From NCBI GenBank assembly GCA_016808115.1, contig JAEQBH010004543.1, positions 1-64,000 on the forward strand: a stretch of DNA of 64,000 bases. The letters are read 5' to 3'. Within the stretch, counting starts at the first letter, position 1. Each line of letters begins with the position of its first letter. A program made the position numbers and the translations under genes. The notes under the pieces were generated by a model. It was not told the DNA's origin. It ran no database searches and was given only the letters and a program-made list of their open reading frames with translations. Positions 11,263 to 23,238 of the stretch are shown here, in pieces. This DNA is from Tetrastigma voinierianum. Its lineage: Eukaryota > Streptophyta > Magnoliopsida > Vitales > Vitaceae.

Positions 11263-12689
11263 AAGTATAAAAACAAAATAACAAAAATTATTTTAAAATA
11301 TGTCGGAAGAACGTATTATTATTTTGGATCACATGATTCGTATTGTTTCGTTTAGATTAAGTTTATAACAGAAACGATTTATTCTTTTAGTTAAACTTTA
11401 TTTTAAATGAACTTAGACCAAGTCATTTCGACTTTAAAGATTTTCATAAAATCCTACGTCACTGCGTCATTTGTATTATCGCGGAAAATCGGAAAAATTT
11501 CCCGCTTTGTCTGATTGTGTGAAGCTTCGCGGGTCATTTTAAGATGCGAGGCAATTTAAGCGGTAGTCCATTTCGTCATCCCGGGATGAGATTTTAACGA
11601 ACCATAGCGCTATGGTAATTTATTATTTTTATTAACATTTTACCATGTTTGAAAATTTCCTAATTTTACCGAGGTTTCTGAGTAAATCACTGAGCGCATG
11701 CGGATTTGAGAAAATAGCTGGCTAGTTAAAGCCGTTAAAATTAAATTAAGCGTGTTACATTAAAGAGCGGCGAGGCAGGCGAAATAATTAAATGCCGTTG
11801 TCATCAGTGCTTTCGGCTCTGCAATATTAAAAAACAAGCGAAACATCTTAATCTTTATTAAATCTTGTCGGCGTTAAATTAAAAATTACTATTAAGTAAA
11901 AAAAAACTAATACTAAGTCTCATTGTTCCTTAAGATCTTTTACTCATTAAGCTTGACATTGGGCCAAGGTTGACTATAGAGATTTTAGGTTTAAAAATAT
12001 CAACATCATATTCCATTTGCATAAAATATATTTTTTTATTAATGAGTTTTGAGGTTGTAGTTTAGATTTGAAGTGAACAAAGTAGTTTATTAAAATTAAA
12101 AATTTGGTAGGAGTTAGGAACATCAAGACGATTGTCTGTAGATGAAAAAATGAAGTTGCAAACTCTTCCTGCTAAAGAAGATGACAATTGTTAAATTTTG
12201 GCCAAAATTAAGAAATTTATTCAACCATTCCTTCATTCTATATCTTGAATGGCAGGTTGATCCACTAATACATGTAGATGTGGAAATGATAAAATAAAGA
12301 ATTCGAGTACCAGAAGAAGATGAAATAGGGTTAGACTTATACAAAATTTTTGCTTGAAGAAAAATTATGTGCAAAAACTCTTTCTCATTGAATGAAATAA
12401 TTTTAGCTATATGTATTCCACCACACTATAATAAAACAAAAATTGCCACTTGAATATCAATTCTGTAAACTTGAGAATATTAAATTAAACCTAACTTTAA
12501 CTCTCTTGGTCCAGTCTAACTTAAGCAATGTTCTTTTAAATGAAATCAATTTTACATCTGGAACAACTTATTTTTATTTTTTGTAAAGAAGTCCGAGATA
12601 AAGTAATACTTTTTAAAAACAATATTAATATTATAAAGTTTCATAAAAATGAAAATACTTTTATAAAACAAAATAGATTTTTATCAAGT
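11263..12689. other. Intergenic DNA, no gene seen
   Basis: AT-rich with a less AT-rich patch at 11440-11830. A minus-strand frame of 83 codons at 12123-12374 has no recognised family and looks incidental. No promoter or RNA gene is supported. Confidence 0.45.
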
Positions 12690-12712
12690 GTATATATATA
12701 TATATATATATA
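12690..12712. repeat. (TA)n microsatellite
   Basis: About 11 uninterrupted TA units. Confidence 0.95.
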
Positions 12713-12833
12713 TTTTTTTAATTTTCAGTATAGATTGTTTTAAAATTTTGTCGAGTTGCTAGCCCTAAGCTCAAAGCAAGGCAATAAGAAATGGGCCTCA
12801 AAGACCCCGGTCAACTCGAGGCAGATCTTTCTG

Positions 12834-12920
12834 GCACGTGACCGTGAGATAGAAAACATACCGACACCGTACACGTGCCGAAAGTGGCTGCAGCCCAACA
12901 GCTGCCGCAGTTGCACGTGC
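12834..12920. promoter_or_regulatory. Cluster of three G-box (CACGTG) palindromes
   Basis: CACGTG occurs exactly at 12835-12840, 12872-12877 and 12914-12919 inside a GC-richer island in otherwise AT-rich DNA. In plants CACGTG binds bZIP and bHLH factors. No start of a gene could be tied to it; the candidate minus-strand host exons begin about 1 kb to the right and read toward it, so it would lie downstream of them. It may belong to an unseen neighbouring gene or be chance. Confidence 0.4.
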
Positions 12921-12959
12921 CATATCCTTGCAACATTCTTTCCAATTATAACTCCTCAA

Positions 12960-12984
12960 TATAATAATAATAATAATAATAATA
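12960..12984. repeat. (AAT)n microsatellite
   Basis: Eight tandem AAT units, directly downstream of the G-box island. Confidence 0.95.
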
Positions 12985-13869
12985 CTCACCGTTCAAGTTT
13001 ATTCTCATAAATTTAAAATTTTAGAACTACCTAATAACATTCGAATGTCAAAATCCTTGAATTTCTACATTAAAAAAACACTATCTTTTACGTATTCCTT
13101 TTTATTTATTTATTTTGAAAAAAGTTACATTTTTTTTAAAGGTTTTAAATAAATATATGAGTTAATTATTTAACAATATAATTATTTATTCTTATGAAAA
13201 AAATATTATTATTATTATTCATTCCCATTATTGTTTTTGTAGATAAGCTACATGCCGACACATAATTATGGAGGGGATTTTTTTTGGAAGGATTAAACGT
13301 GTAAGGCCATGAATTGGAGATTGTTTACATTTCACATGGGGGCTTCCTGCCTTAAATCAGGTGAATGCATGGGAATTATGGGCCCATCTGTTTCATGGGC
13401 TTGACTTGGAGTGAGTAGAGCGCTTGCTACTCACTGATTGGCCCTTCGACAAATTCAAATAAAAGTCATTAATGAATACATATTGTTATCAAATATGAGG
13501 CTTGTTGGTAAATAGTTTTAGAGGAGCATGATTGATATCTAGAAATGACTAGAGCTGGAAGTGGGTGGGGTAAATCAGGATGGGTCGAACTTTGAAGCCA
13601 AAATTTAATAGTAAAATTAGGCGGATCAATCGCAGCTTTAATTATATTGGATTATTTATTTCTTTAAATGCAATACTTATCATTGATCCAACCTATGTGT
13701 AAAAAATTTTAAAATTTTATTCCATTATTATTTTTGTTTCAAGTCTTATTTGCATTTAGTAAAAATTTTCCATACTTGAACATCTCTTTTTTTGGGTGAT
13801 TGGATTTGAATATGGCAATTGGCTTCACTAGTTTTACTGATCTGGAGAATAATAAAGGGGCAGTCACCC
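12985..13869. other. Low-copy-looking spacer, possible 3' flank of the host gene
   Basis: No transposon motif or repeat copy was seen. It lies immediately beyond the stop codon of the candidate minus-strand exon at 13870. A polyadenylation site cannot be placed with confidence. Confidence 0.35.
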
Positions 13870-14007
13870 CTAGAAGAAGGGTTCCTCTGTTGCACTAAAG
13901 AAACTCAGCTCTTCCACTCCCCCAAATTGTTGCTGAAGAATTCCTAATATATTTCCGTTATCTTCCTGCTCTGAAACATTGTTCTCAGACTCCCGAAACC
14001 GAGCCTC
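13870..14007 (-). pseudogene. Candidate C-terminal exon of a host gene (unidentified)
   Basis: A 45-codon frame on the minus strand ends at a TAG (13870-13872) and is polar then hydrophobic, reading for example VSEQEDNGNILGILQQQFGG and ending ELSFFSATEEPFF. Its upstream limit is TTTAAG, which could act as a splice acceptor. It has a protein-like composition and no transposon similarity that I recognise. Family unknown. It is proposed as a last exon only because a second candidate exon lies just upstream (14150-14217) in the same orientation. Short frames of this length do arise by chance. Confidence 0.3.
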
Positions 14008-14149
14008 TTAAACGGATAAAGTTTAACTCCATCCATGTTTCCATCTTGGAGTTTTGCTATCAGCTTTCATAAATGCAGTTCAAAGACAAACACCATAATT
14101 CAAATTTAAAAAACAAACCATGTAGAAAACATCTCAAAACTAGAATCCA

Positions 14150-14217
14150 TTAATTTATCTCTAAGACTAGAGCTTCTTTTTCTTGTTCAAGACTCTCTTG
14201 ATCAACCTTCAGTGTAA
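14150..14217 (-). pseudogene. Candidate host exon, part 2 (downstream of the G2 insertion)
   Basis: The minus strand reads TLKVDQESLEQEKEALVLEI and then a stop. This frame is the direct continuation of the frame at 29919-30037 if G2 and one copy of the ATGGT duplication are taken out. The glutamate- and lysine-rich stretch suggests a helix. No family was recognised. Whether the stop at 14150-14152 is real or an intron starts earlier is not resolved. Confidence 0.4.
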
Positions 14218-14222
14218 ATGGT

Positions 14223-14824
14223 ATGGAGTCTGCAATGTTTTGGTCTAGCATCTGCTCAAAGGAGTGCAAGCAGGATTAAAACGCTGTAAGAAGCTGGTAT
14301 TACATTCATATACGAATGGACTGAGGCCTAAGTCCGGCTGTAGACATCTACACCCCCCGTCCAATGTTTTGCCATCTTTAAGAAGAAGATGGCGTGATAA
14401 TCTCCCTGTTTATTCCTTTCATCTTGAGAACTATCCTCCTCACAAGCCTCGTGCGAGCCGCCTTTAAGATGACAGCCGTCTTTGGGGCGGAAGACGAACA
14501 ACGGGTTACCCAAAGAAAGCGATTAGGCGCGAGAGGCAGCTGCATCACTCCATTTGAGCGATCACCTTCCCGCAGAAGGGGATCTTTATGGAAAGTGGAG
14601 GGATGATGGATGATCCTTCTTGATAGATAAGGGAAGTGGCAGCTCGGAAAAGGATGAAAAGATCGGCAGGAAATCGACGGAAAAAAAAACTCTCAATCTC
14701 CCTAACTAACTTAAGCATCAGAGAGCCGACCGACACACAAATCTGGTCCTTGTTTGTTTTGCAAGTTCTTGGCATGAAGTTGATGCCACGGCGATCGTAG
14801 ACTCACGAGAATCAGGAGACAACA
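14223..14824 (+). repeat. G2 5' LTR
   Basis: It aligns with 29328-29913. Shared blocks include GAGGCCTAA-GTC-GGCTGT, GCGGAAGAC-GAACAAC, CTCCATTTGAG, GGATGATGGAT and the closing GTTGATGCC near 14780. The right end is fixed by the primer site. The left end is set by alignment to the right LTR and by the ATGGT duplication; the expected TG start is not preserved. Confidence 0.8.
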
Positions 14825-14843
14825 ATTGGCGTTGTACGTAGAA
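14825..14843 (+). promoter_or_regulatory. G2 primer-binding site
   Basis: ATTGGCGTTGTACGTAGAA directly after the LTR is a degenerate form of the ATTGGCGCCGTCTGTGGGAA primer site. Confidence 0.7.
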
Positions 14844-15539
14844 CGACCAGTAAAGTCTTGCGGCAGCGTGCGAGGCTTTGTCGGCTATCAAGTGATCCCT
14901 CGCTCCATCTAAGAATCGGTAGTTCGCGCTCATTCGTAGTTCGGGACCCGATCGCTATGGCCATCAATCCATGCGACATCACTTGAAGACCCGGTTAAGC
15001 CGCTGGCCAAGATATGGAGACAAAACAAGAGGAACATGCCCGGACAAATCAATTGAATTGCAGAGTCATTGCTGACATCTCTAACGAGAAAACGGCGGCT
15101 TGGGCTAGTCTGGAAAGGAGAGCGAATTGAAAATGCACAGAAGGGCGACCACACCACCCCCGATTAAGCGAAATAAAGGAACTAACGAACCTATCCGGCT
15201 GATGATGGCGAGGTAGCGTGGATGAGTTATCTTATGGTAGCTCTAGCTTCCAGATCTACCACTAAGAACAACGTGAAGCGAATCAAGGAAGAGGCCTTCA
15301 CGCGGATTCAGTACGTCCGTCGATGGCATATTCAGCCAGAGCGGCGGTCGAACATGCCCTAAAAACATACTGCGTGGCGGCGTAGCACCGTCACTTCGTT
15401 CGAGTATCACAGCGGGCTACTTAGCCCCATATGCACAGACCGCTATTGTTGGGGACGGGCATGTTATCACTCCCGGTTGGGGCTGGCACATCACAAAGCT
15501 CACGGCGTAGTGTGGCTTTGTCATACCATCATTTGCCAT
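14844..15539 (+). other. G2 leader between primer site and gag, no gene recognised
   Basis: Many short frames on both strands, none with a recognisable domain. This is the expected position of the untranslated leader and the start of gag. Confidence 0.5.
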
Positions 15540-16060
15540 ATCTGATGGCTCCCTCATTTCGTATGACCATATCTTGCACTTCAATCTGATAATTGATACT
15601 CTTGCCAGGAGACAATTGTCTGTTATAACCATAAAAAGTGTTCCAGTGGTCGAAGGGCATACGGCTTGATTCCGACTGTGGAGATCCATCAACTCGTTTA
15701 GTCAGTTGTGGGCGACATTTGTTTCCTAGTACCTGTGCTTAGTTCGATAGAAGGGAAACATCAGTTCTCTACAAACCATCTTCAAGCGGGAAGATGAGTC
15801 TATTCGTGATTTCACAAGGAGATTTGGGAAATTAGTCAGCCAATTGATTCATCTGATATGAGTGCGATCCTCCCGTTCGGAGGACTTTTAGAAGTGACCA
15901 CACCATTCTTTTCCACTACGCTATCCCTAGATCAAACACGACGTGGAAGAATTATACGAGGTGAATTGGATGGTAATATTGACACACCAGAAGATAACAT
16001 TCGAGAACTCTCCCAGGCCATTGATGATCAGCCCCAAGCGTAATGACCTTTAATAGTCCT
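15540..16060 (+). pseudogene. G2 gag remnant
   Basis: TIFKREDESIRDFTRRFGKL at about 15775-15835 and a following FFSTTLSLD / VEELYEV block match the plant gypsy gag domain (KQ-ESIRDFTxRFxxAV followed by SLxxxPPxTMEEL). Frames change around 15855 and 15950. No zinc knuckle was found in the following sequence. Confidence 0.8.
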
Positions 16061-17094
16061 TTAAGTTGAAGGGAGCAAGAACCAAACGCTCCAGACCAAT
16101 TTGAAGAGAGGGAGCCTCCATGATTACCCCCTCGAACATCATACAAACTGCTACTCATCGAGATCATCTCGATTTTAAATGACACACAGTCGATCGGATC
16201 ATCTGTATTGATCTTTGAGATCTTGACTACCACGGGGAGGGACCATGGAGTGCAGAGACCCGAGCCAATGAAGCTTGAAGAGTTTATGGTGGAAAGTTAA
16301 TCGAGTGCGACCATCTCGGGAGGTATGTCGGAGACAGTCGCGTGTTGAGGCACCCCGTGGTGAAAATGTGACCAGTGGCATAGCTCCGCGCTGGGTAAAC
16401 CTCGACCCACCATCGACTATATATTAAGCGGCCCGGTGTGATGATACCATAATCTAATTTTCGCAGAAAGATTGTTCTGCGTGCTGCCACCGTCGAGACG
16501 CGGATAAACGATCCGCACGGATAGCGGCGAGCGTCGAAGCCGTCGTGACCCCATATCCTTTCCCCAGTGCCGTCGAGGTCATTATCCCTTCCGTGATGCC
16601 TTGTACTTACTTTATGTCGATGATTTTTGATGTGCGAAATTACGGTTGATCAGCGGTAGCGGCTGATGCATTACAGCGCTGCGTCGGAGCGGATAGACAT
16701 CCTTGGATAGGTTGAGGTCCGGTGGCGAATCTATCAAGTGGCCCAGGCGACCGCCAGGCGTGTGGTGACGGCCTCCGTCGGGAAAACGAGGCGGTGGTGT
16801 GAGTCTGTTTCGATTGTTGAAGACTTGGGCCCATTACAAGCGCCATTGTGGTCGGCGTAGGTACATGCAATGAAAGTTGTACCATCCACCTACCCATCAA
16901 ATGATCGGTTGTTGACTAAGCGTGGAGCAAGTTGATCTTAGGTAGCCATTCGCGGCCAGCCAGTGCTACCGGTGCAGGTGCGGAGGCGTGAGAAAAAGCG
17001 AAAGCTCCCAATCCCCGACCCTCTAAGCTTCGGGCCTTAGAATGGCAACTAAAAGATCGTAGCTCAAGATTTGCAAGTGGAAGACCAAGGAGCA
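16061..17094 (+). other. G2 region between gag and the inserted LTR
   Basis: This should hold the nucleocapsid end of gag and the protease. I could not find a D-S/T-G active site or zinc knuckle with confidence. Minus-strand frames such as 16640-16900 and 16916-17254 are treated as shadows. Confidence 0.4.
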
Positions 17095-18762
17095 TGTAGT
17101 GGCAAAGTGTTCGTTGACAACGAATCAACCAGGAATACTCGTGAATGTCGGGTGGCAGGCACCGCTCCGCAGTGGGCGAGCCTCCTTTGTACGAGGCTCT
17201 ACCCCCGAATTTTATAACATGTCCCTGACAATCACAATGACCTCCTGGGTCCACATGCGAGTAAAATCATGGTCACTTGGGCCCTGCATCATCACTCACA
17301 AATATATCTGACTATATACAATAGTTTCAAGAGTTAATAAATCACTCTTACGAACATATATCAAAATTTTCTGATTTATTTATGTTATACAAACGAATAC
17401 CCAAAGCCACAATGCGGCTCTTCTAAAAATCTGACCTCTAAGCGGCGTCGTCCTCGTGCACACTCTGTGCACGAAATAGTCTCGACCGGGGTGACAAAGC
17501 CCGATGTGATAATTTCACACATGGGTTACTCCCATACCTAAAATTTTTATGCATGGCAAATAAATCAGAACAAAACAACATTTCTTTGAACTCTCGAATA
17601 TCTGTGGTAACTCGTATCTGAATTCTTAAATTTCCTCCACATATCCTAAGCCGAATGCAAATTAAAATCAGTTTTCAAGCAGCTTATTTGTTAAACACTG
17701 GAGTGGTAGAAAATATATTGGACTACCCTCATGAAATGAATGTGTTGGAGAACCTTCCTAAACAATTCATTGGCTCCTGGAGTGGCAATCATTGGACCAT
17801 CTCGACACAATTCTGGAAAATCATCCATTGAAATTCTTTTATGACATTGTTCGTTTTCTTTTCTTTCATGACATAAAAACTACTATTACATTTTGCTTGA
17901 TGTATAGATGCATGGTACTGATCAAACATTTATGCTAATATATATTCACATTACCATATATTAACATAATTAATTAAAACAAATCTTGATATTAAAAATT
18001 CACATCATTTAAAAATTAGCTCACATGGGCTGGTGTTGTGAAAACCTGAAGCAATTCATTTTCAGATCACTTAACATCTGAGTCACACAAAGTATTCACG
18101 TACACTATTCATGACAATTGGAAACCCTCAGTTCTTGTTCATATATTTAAAATATGAATTTTCTCCTCGGTTTAAAGCTTTGGGGCGAATTTCTCATAAG
18201 CAGTATAGAGCAATCCTAACCACATGGCTGTGGGTGCTAAATTAGGAAAGATTCATACCTGGTTGTGGAGACTCCACCAAATTTAGTGCCCGTGATCTAA
18301 CGTGATCAACATGCATATAAAGTGACGACCAGTCCGATCGATCAGATTCTGAAATACTCTCTCTCTCTGACACAAATTCAAGCTATCTTGCTTGCTGCAT
18401 TTTGCTTTTCAAGGTAGAGAATGACACTATTCAAAATTTTGTCTTGTTATCTAATTAAACTTTCATTGATATCTACAGTCACAATTTGCATCATTCTCAG
18501 ACAGTAATTCTCTCTCTCTGCTTATCGACATGTGTCACGTGATCACATTATAGTGTTTTATTTATCACATATGGATTCTACTGGCTTTGAAACTGTTGCA
18601 AAAAGCGATGTAAATTAAACCCATCTCGGTGGAAAATTTCGTGGTAACTCTGTTTATGCGAGCTATTTGATCCGTTTGATCGTCAAAAGATCTGAAAATT
18701 TAGGATTTTTACGAATTACAATTTTACCATTTTGAAGGTGGGGATTTTCGGGTCTTCTGACA
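17095..18762 (+). mobile_element. Probable solo LTR of a Tekay/Del-like gypsy element inside G2
   Basis: The block begins TGTAGTGGCAAAG and ends GATTTTCGGGTCTTCTGACA, which resembles the common chromovirus LTR end ...TTCGGGTCGTTACA. Inside, text such as CTCGACCGGGGTG and GGGTTACTCCCATAC is of the type I associate with Tekay LTRs. It is more AT-rich than G2, and G2 RT text resumes just after it (about 18790). The flanks GAGCA and ATTGG do not match, so the left boundary is uncertain. Confidence 0.5.
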
Positions 18763-18789
18763 ATTGGTTGACCTCCTAGAATCAATGAC

Positions 18790-20160
18790 CCTGGTTGAGT
18801 CGGATAAATCCACCTACGTTAGTTCCCTCTATCTGGGTGCGGAGGAAAGACCGAGTTTTCTCATAACATGGATCATGTTAAAACAGACTCCTCGGACATA
18901 GGTGACATTTGATACTAGCCACCGCCTATCACCAAACTAAATATCATTCCTTATTAACCAGGTGGGACCAGAAAATTAGGCGTTTTACTGGGGCCGATAT
19001 CAGTTATTCGGCGAAAGTGGACCAAGCTTACGGAGGTGGGGTTCATAAGAAGAAATAAAGGCGGAATGGTGGCTAATGTGGTAGGCTGGTCAGAAAAGCG
19101 GAAAATGGAAGTGTGCATGGTTCTACGGACCTGGCGGTATATCAAAAGTATCCCTCTACCCCGGATAGACCCGGATCATTGATGCTTCTTGAGCATGGGA
19201 TGTTATCGTTTAAGATATCTTGGGATATCATCAAATACCATGTAATCCATGGGACCCGCAGAGAAAACCTTCATCACCCCACGACACTGTTTTTGCACCA
19301 CAATGTAATCATCGATTTAGCTTAAAAAATGTTAGAGCAACTTATCAAGGCTAGTGGCTCGCGTCTTCGGACCATTCTTGCAGGAGAAGATCATGGAGTT
19401 TAGTAGCGACATCTTTATTAAAGTCGAAGAAACGGACCATACGAACCTTGCAAGAGACTTTTGGAGACTCACGAGGCATCACAGAAATGGCTCAACCCTT
19501 CCAAAGTGCGCCGGTGAGTGGGCTGATTCATGGGCCATGGTGACTCGAGAGGGCTATGAGAGCAACCACTGCTCAGCCCAGGCCTAGCCCCAGGTCCTCG
19601 CTCCCACCTACAAGGAAGGGAGTGATTGTTGTGTTGGCAACCTAAGACGATTATCACCTGATTCTGAGCCAAAAGTCTAAATACATTCTTACAGCTACCC
19701 TCAAGAGGGTGCTTGGGCTGGGTGGAATGAGAAATGTGGTATTCAAACCTTGTGACTATCGACAGTATCTTGCATAACCACCAGTCCCTCATTTAGCGGG
19801 ATAAATGACATATAGTGTACCTAATAGTTTCATATGTCTACGAGTGAGTCTTGCTCACACATTCCAAGAGGATGAGAGGGGCAAAAAGACTAGTATTTTT
19901 GTCATAAGTCCTTGAGTGATCATGAAACCCGATCTGATCACCTTAGTATGTGTGTTTGCTATTCTCTCCGAGGTAACAACGAAAGAAGGTCATTATACTT
20001 CAAGTACACCCCATTGTTGTGCTGCAGGCCTCCCACTTAGGAAGCACCATCCACCAAACTGACATAATCGGAGAATGTAGTAGGAGATTGAATTAATGAG
20101 TCAGCGTGATACAAACCATTTGGTTAAAAAGACAAGTTAAGCATATTTTCGCTTGAGAAA
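18790..20160 (+). pseudogene. G2 reverse transcriptase and connection domain
   Basis: In order: LVESDKSTYV (18792), a degenerate thumb/fingers block, LTEVGFIR (about 19028), SIPLPRIDPD (about 19149), HGMLSFKISW (about 19193), and IMEFSSDIFIKVEETDH (about 19390). The last matches the usual IGRTMEVYVDDMLVKS-x-EDH block, but the catalytic YVDD has become FSSD, so the polymerase was dead. Then VTREG (about 19540) and FQEDERGKKTSIFVISP (about 19865) of the connection/RNase-H-like domain. Stops and frame changes separate the blocks. Confidence 0.85.
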
Positions 20161-20534
20161 TCCCCGATCAGGGAGATCAGGCGACTCGAACTAGTGGATC
20201 CTTAATGTAGATGGGGCATCTCGGAAAACCGGAGCCGGCATCGGTTTGCAACTTAAATACCGACCCGATGAGAGAATTGAAGCGGCTATCCGTTTGGAAG
20301 CCCGATGCCTCACAGCATGATGAATGAACGCAAGGTTATCTTGACCCGAAATTGAACTAGTAGTTATTGTTTCTCGATAAATCTGATTAGTGATTCAGGT
20401 TTGTGGGACAAGTAAATGAAGAATATGAATCACGAGACCCTCGGATGGAAAAGTATGTATCCTTGGCTAAACAACGCCTGGACAGCCTTTCAGCCCAGAA
20501 GCTCGAATACATCACCAAAGGCCTTATTAAAGAA
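20161..20534 (+). pseudogene. G2 RNase H remnant, 5' part
   Basis: It reads NVDGASRKTGAGIGLQL (about 20205), matching the VDGASN-GSGAGIVL start with its catalytic aspartate, and VGQVNEEYESRDPRMEKYVS (20403 onward), matching the QLVVxQVNGEYEAKDxRM block. Reading stops at 20534, where a solo LTR is inserted. The domain resumes at 23239. Confidence 0.88.
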
Positions 20535-23238
20535 TGTAGTGACCCTAGAGCCCAGGCTCGGCCCAGGCTCGGTTGGCGGATCCGAACCCGGGGAAACCCA
20601 GGCGGCCAAGCCAGTAATCAAATCCTTGACATTACATTTCGCAGTCAAGGGCCTTGGTTAATTCTTTGTTATCGTTTTATTAAATTTCATTTTCAAAAAG
20701 TGTCGGCGGCCCAAAATCCACAGACTCGACCAGTTGGAGGATCAAGCGGGCCAGTTCTCGACATTTTCAATTATCTTCTCAAAACATTTTGTTTATGTTA
20801 TTCCATTTTAGACTTTTAGTGCGGAAGCCTTCATTTTATGCAAGCCCATGAAACATTTACAAATTCAAAGACTCATAACATTTACATTAACAAAATGCAT
20901 TTACAAATAAGTTCGAGTTTTAAATTGTTTTACAAATATCAATGTTGAAGAAATGGAATGGATGCATATGACGGGAGCATACTCCATAATTCTTTCTATG
21001 ACTCTGAGCTCCTCGTAACAGGTCTTGTTTTCCTTTGTCTATCACTTTCGGTACACGCATTGATGAACAATAAGCTAAGCATTTTCATGTAGTGGTTCTA
21101 TACCAGTTCTCCTATTCCATTTTAGTTCAATATCAATCATGCATTTATCAAAATAATGCCTTTATACGATGTCTGTGTAATGTAAAAGATACTTATACAA
21201 ATACACTTTTTAATACCATTTTTTGCTTTTCGGTTTGTGATTTCACATATAGCTATAGAGTCAACATTCACGACAGATTCAGTTGGTGAATCCTGTCCTG
21301 TTTGTCATTTAGTAGCAATGTGGCTTCACATTCAATATTACCATCTCACATATGGCTATAGAAGTCGACATTCACGACAGATTCAATTGGTGAATCTTGT
21401 CCTGTTTATCATTCAGTAGCAATGTGGTTTCACATTCAATATTTGCATTTCACATATGGCTATAAGTCAACATTCCCGACGATTCAGTTAGTGAATCCTA
21501 TCCTGTTGTCGTCGAGTAGCAATGTGGTTTCCATTCAATATTACCATTTCACATATGGCTGCAAAGTCAACATTCAGCAGGTCGGTTGGTGAATCTGTCT
21601 TGTTGTCATTCATTAGCAATGTGGTTTCATTCAATATTACCATTTCACACATGGCTATAAGTCGACATTCCATTAGATTAGGTTGGTGAATCTACTGTCT
21701 ACCTGTTGTCATTGATAGCAATATGATTTCATCTAACAGTGTGATTTACCTTCTTGACAATTGATTTAGGTAAATCGTCATATTTAATTCATTAAATATT
21801 ACATTACAATTCCAATTTACTTTTATACAATAAATTCCTTAGTTCAAATACATACCTTTGTCTGGATATTTTGACAAACATTTCAAGCACTAATAATTCA
21901 AATCGATATATATGTATATTTCTGAAATAGAGAAAAACGAGAATAAGAACAATTAGAGAACAAACGATTATCAATTCCTTTTTCTCTTTTCGATGCAGTC
22001 CTAGAATTCGAGGTTATCGTCTTCACCGCACCTAGTCAAATACAAATTTCTTCTCACTCTTAGTGTTAATAAATATTCATACTAAGCGAATACTCAGCAC
22101 GCCTCGGGGGCTGAGTCTGATGCGTTTTCAGCAGTCATTCTTAAATTTGGAAGGGCCTCAAATTGTCGTTTTCTTAGGGTCCTAGTATTGTTATACGAAT
22201 ACAAAGTTCTTAGGTACAAAAATAATACCATGGTTCTTTGGGACGGTGGTACCCTCTCTGCTTTGGCGGGTACCGGTACCGGTCATCCGCCCGTGGGTAC
22301 AGTGCAGTACCGGGTTGAGTGAATGCCAGGTACCACTTGCACTGCATCATGATGCAGGTCCTGCCACTCTTTAATTGAGTACCACCTATGGGTTTGCCGA
22401 GGAAATCTTTGGTTTTACCTGGCATTTTCTCTCATTTTCCTTCTAAACCTTCTCCAATTCATCCTTGCAAAAAATCCACCATGGGATCCACACCCAAAAC
22501 CACTCCAATTGTGGTTTAGAGAATCTAAAAAATCCTTTTCTCAAAGTTAGGACTCCACCAAAATCCAAATAAAAAAGAATGAAGTTAGGGTTTTGATTTT
22601 TTTCTTACCTTAGCCCCTTCAAATCTTCCCTTCCATGTTGCTTGGCCTCTTAGAAGCAAAAGGTGGGAAAGGATCACACCAAAGCTTGATCTCTTGCAAA
22701 CCCTAGCTTTCTTCTTCCCTTTCTCCTCTCCCTTCTTCTAAAAACTTGATTTGCTCTTATGAGCATCCAAAGACCAAGTTCGGTCCTTTAAATCCACTTA
22801 AGTGTAAGGCCTTGTTTGCTTTACACATAATGTATTTCTCTATTTTCATATACTCTCTTTTGGTCTTAAATCTTATTCCTCACTTAAGCCACTTGTTTGC
22901 CGCTGATAAATCCAATTTTTCATTTTAGTCTCCTATTTATACACTTTAGTATTTCATTTTATCATAAATTCACTTAGACATTTATTCTTTATAACAATTG
23001 ACCCTTAGGTCCTCATTTTACAATTTTTTTCCACATTTGCCCTTTTTCACTTGGTTTTATTTCGGGTTCACTCAATTTCTCATTTTTAGCATATAACATT
23101 AAATCATATGCTCACACCTTCAATTTACATTTCACAATTTATCAATTTATCAAATTTCCGAAAAAACCAGTTTGACTCAGTCACACGGAATATATAATAA
23201 AAATTATTATAAAAATTCTAGGGTATTTTGGGGCGTCA
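20535..23238 (+). mobile_element. 2.7-kb solo LTR of a chromovirus-type gypsy element, inside G2 RNase H
   Basis: It starts TGTAGTGACCCTAGAGCCC and ends GGTATTTTGGGGCGTCA, close to the TGTAGTGACC start and TCG(T/C)TACA-like end of Tekay/Del LTRs. G2 RNase H text precedes it (KLEYITK) and resumes directly after it. It has no pol gene and so is a solo LTR from LTR-LTR recombination. The flanks AAGAA and AGCGA do not make a clear duplication, probably through decay. It carries a tandem array at 21240-21745. Confidence 0.8.
21240..21745 (+). repeat. Tandem repeat of about 100 bp, five copies, inside the solo LTR
   Basis: Units begin at about 21241, 21344, 21448, 21547 and 21642, each with TTCACATATGGCTATA-like text, GTCAACATTC, TTGGTGAATC and AGCAATGTGG. 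Spacing is about 95-104 bp, with small indels between copies. A partial copy follows. Confidence 0.9.

Noticed and set aside
6896..14824. G1 and G2 LTRs as a pair bounding one element
   Set aside because: The elements face opposite directions and the LTR texts do not match.
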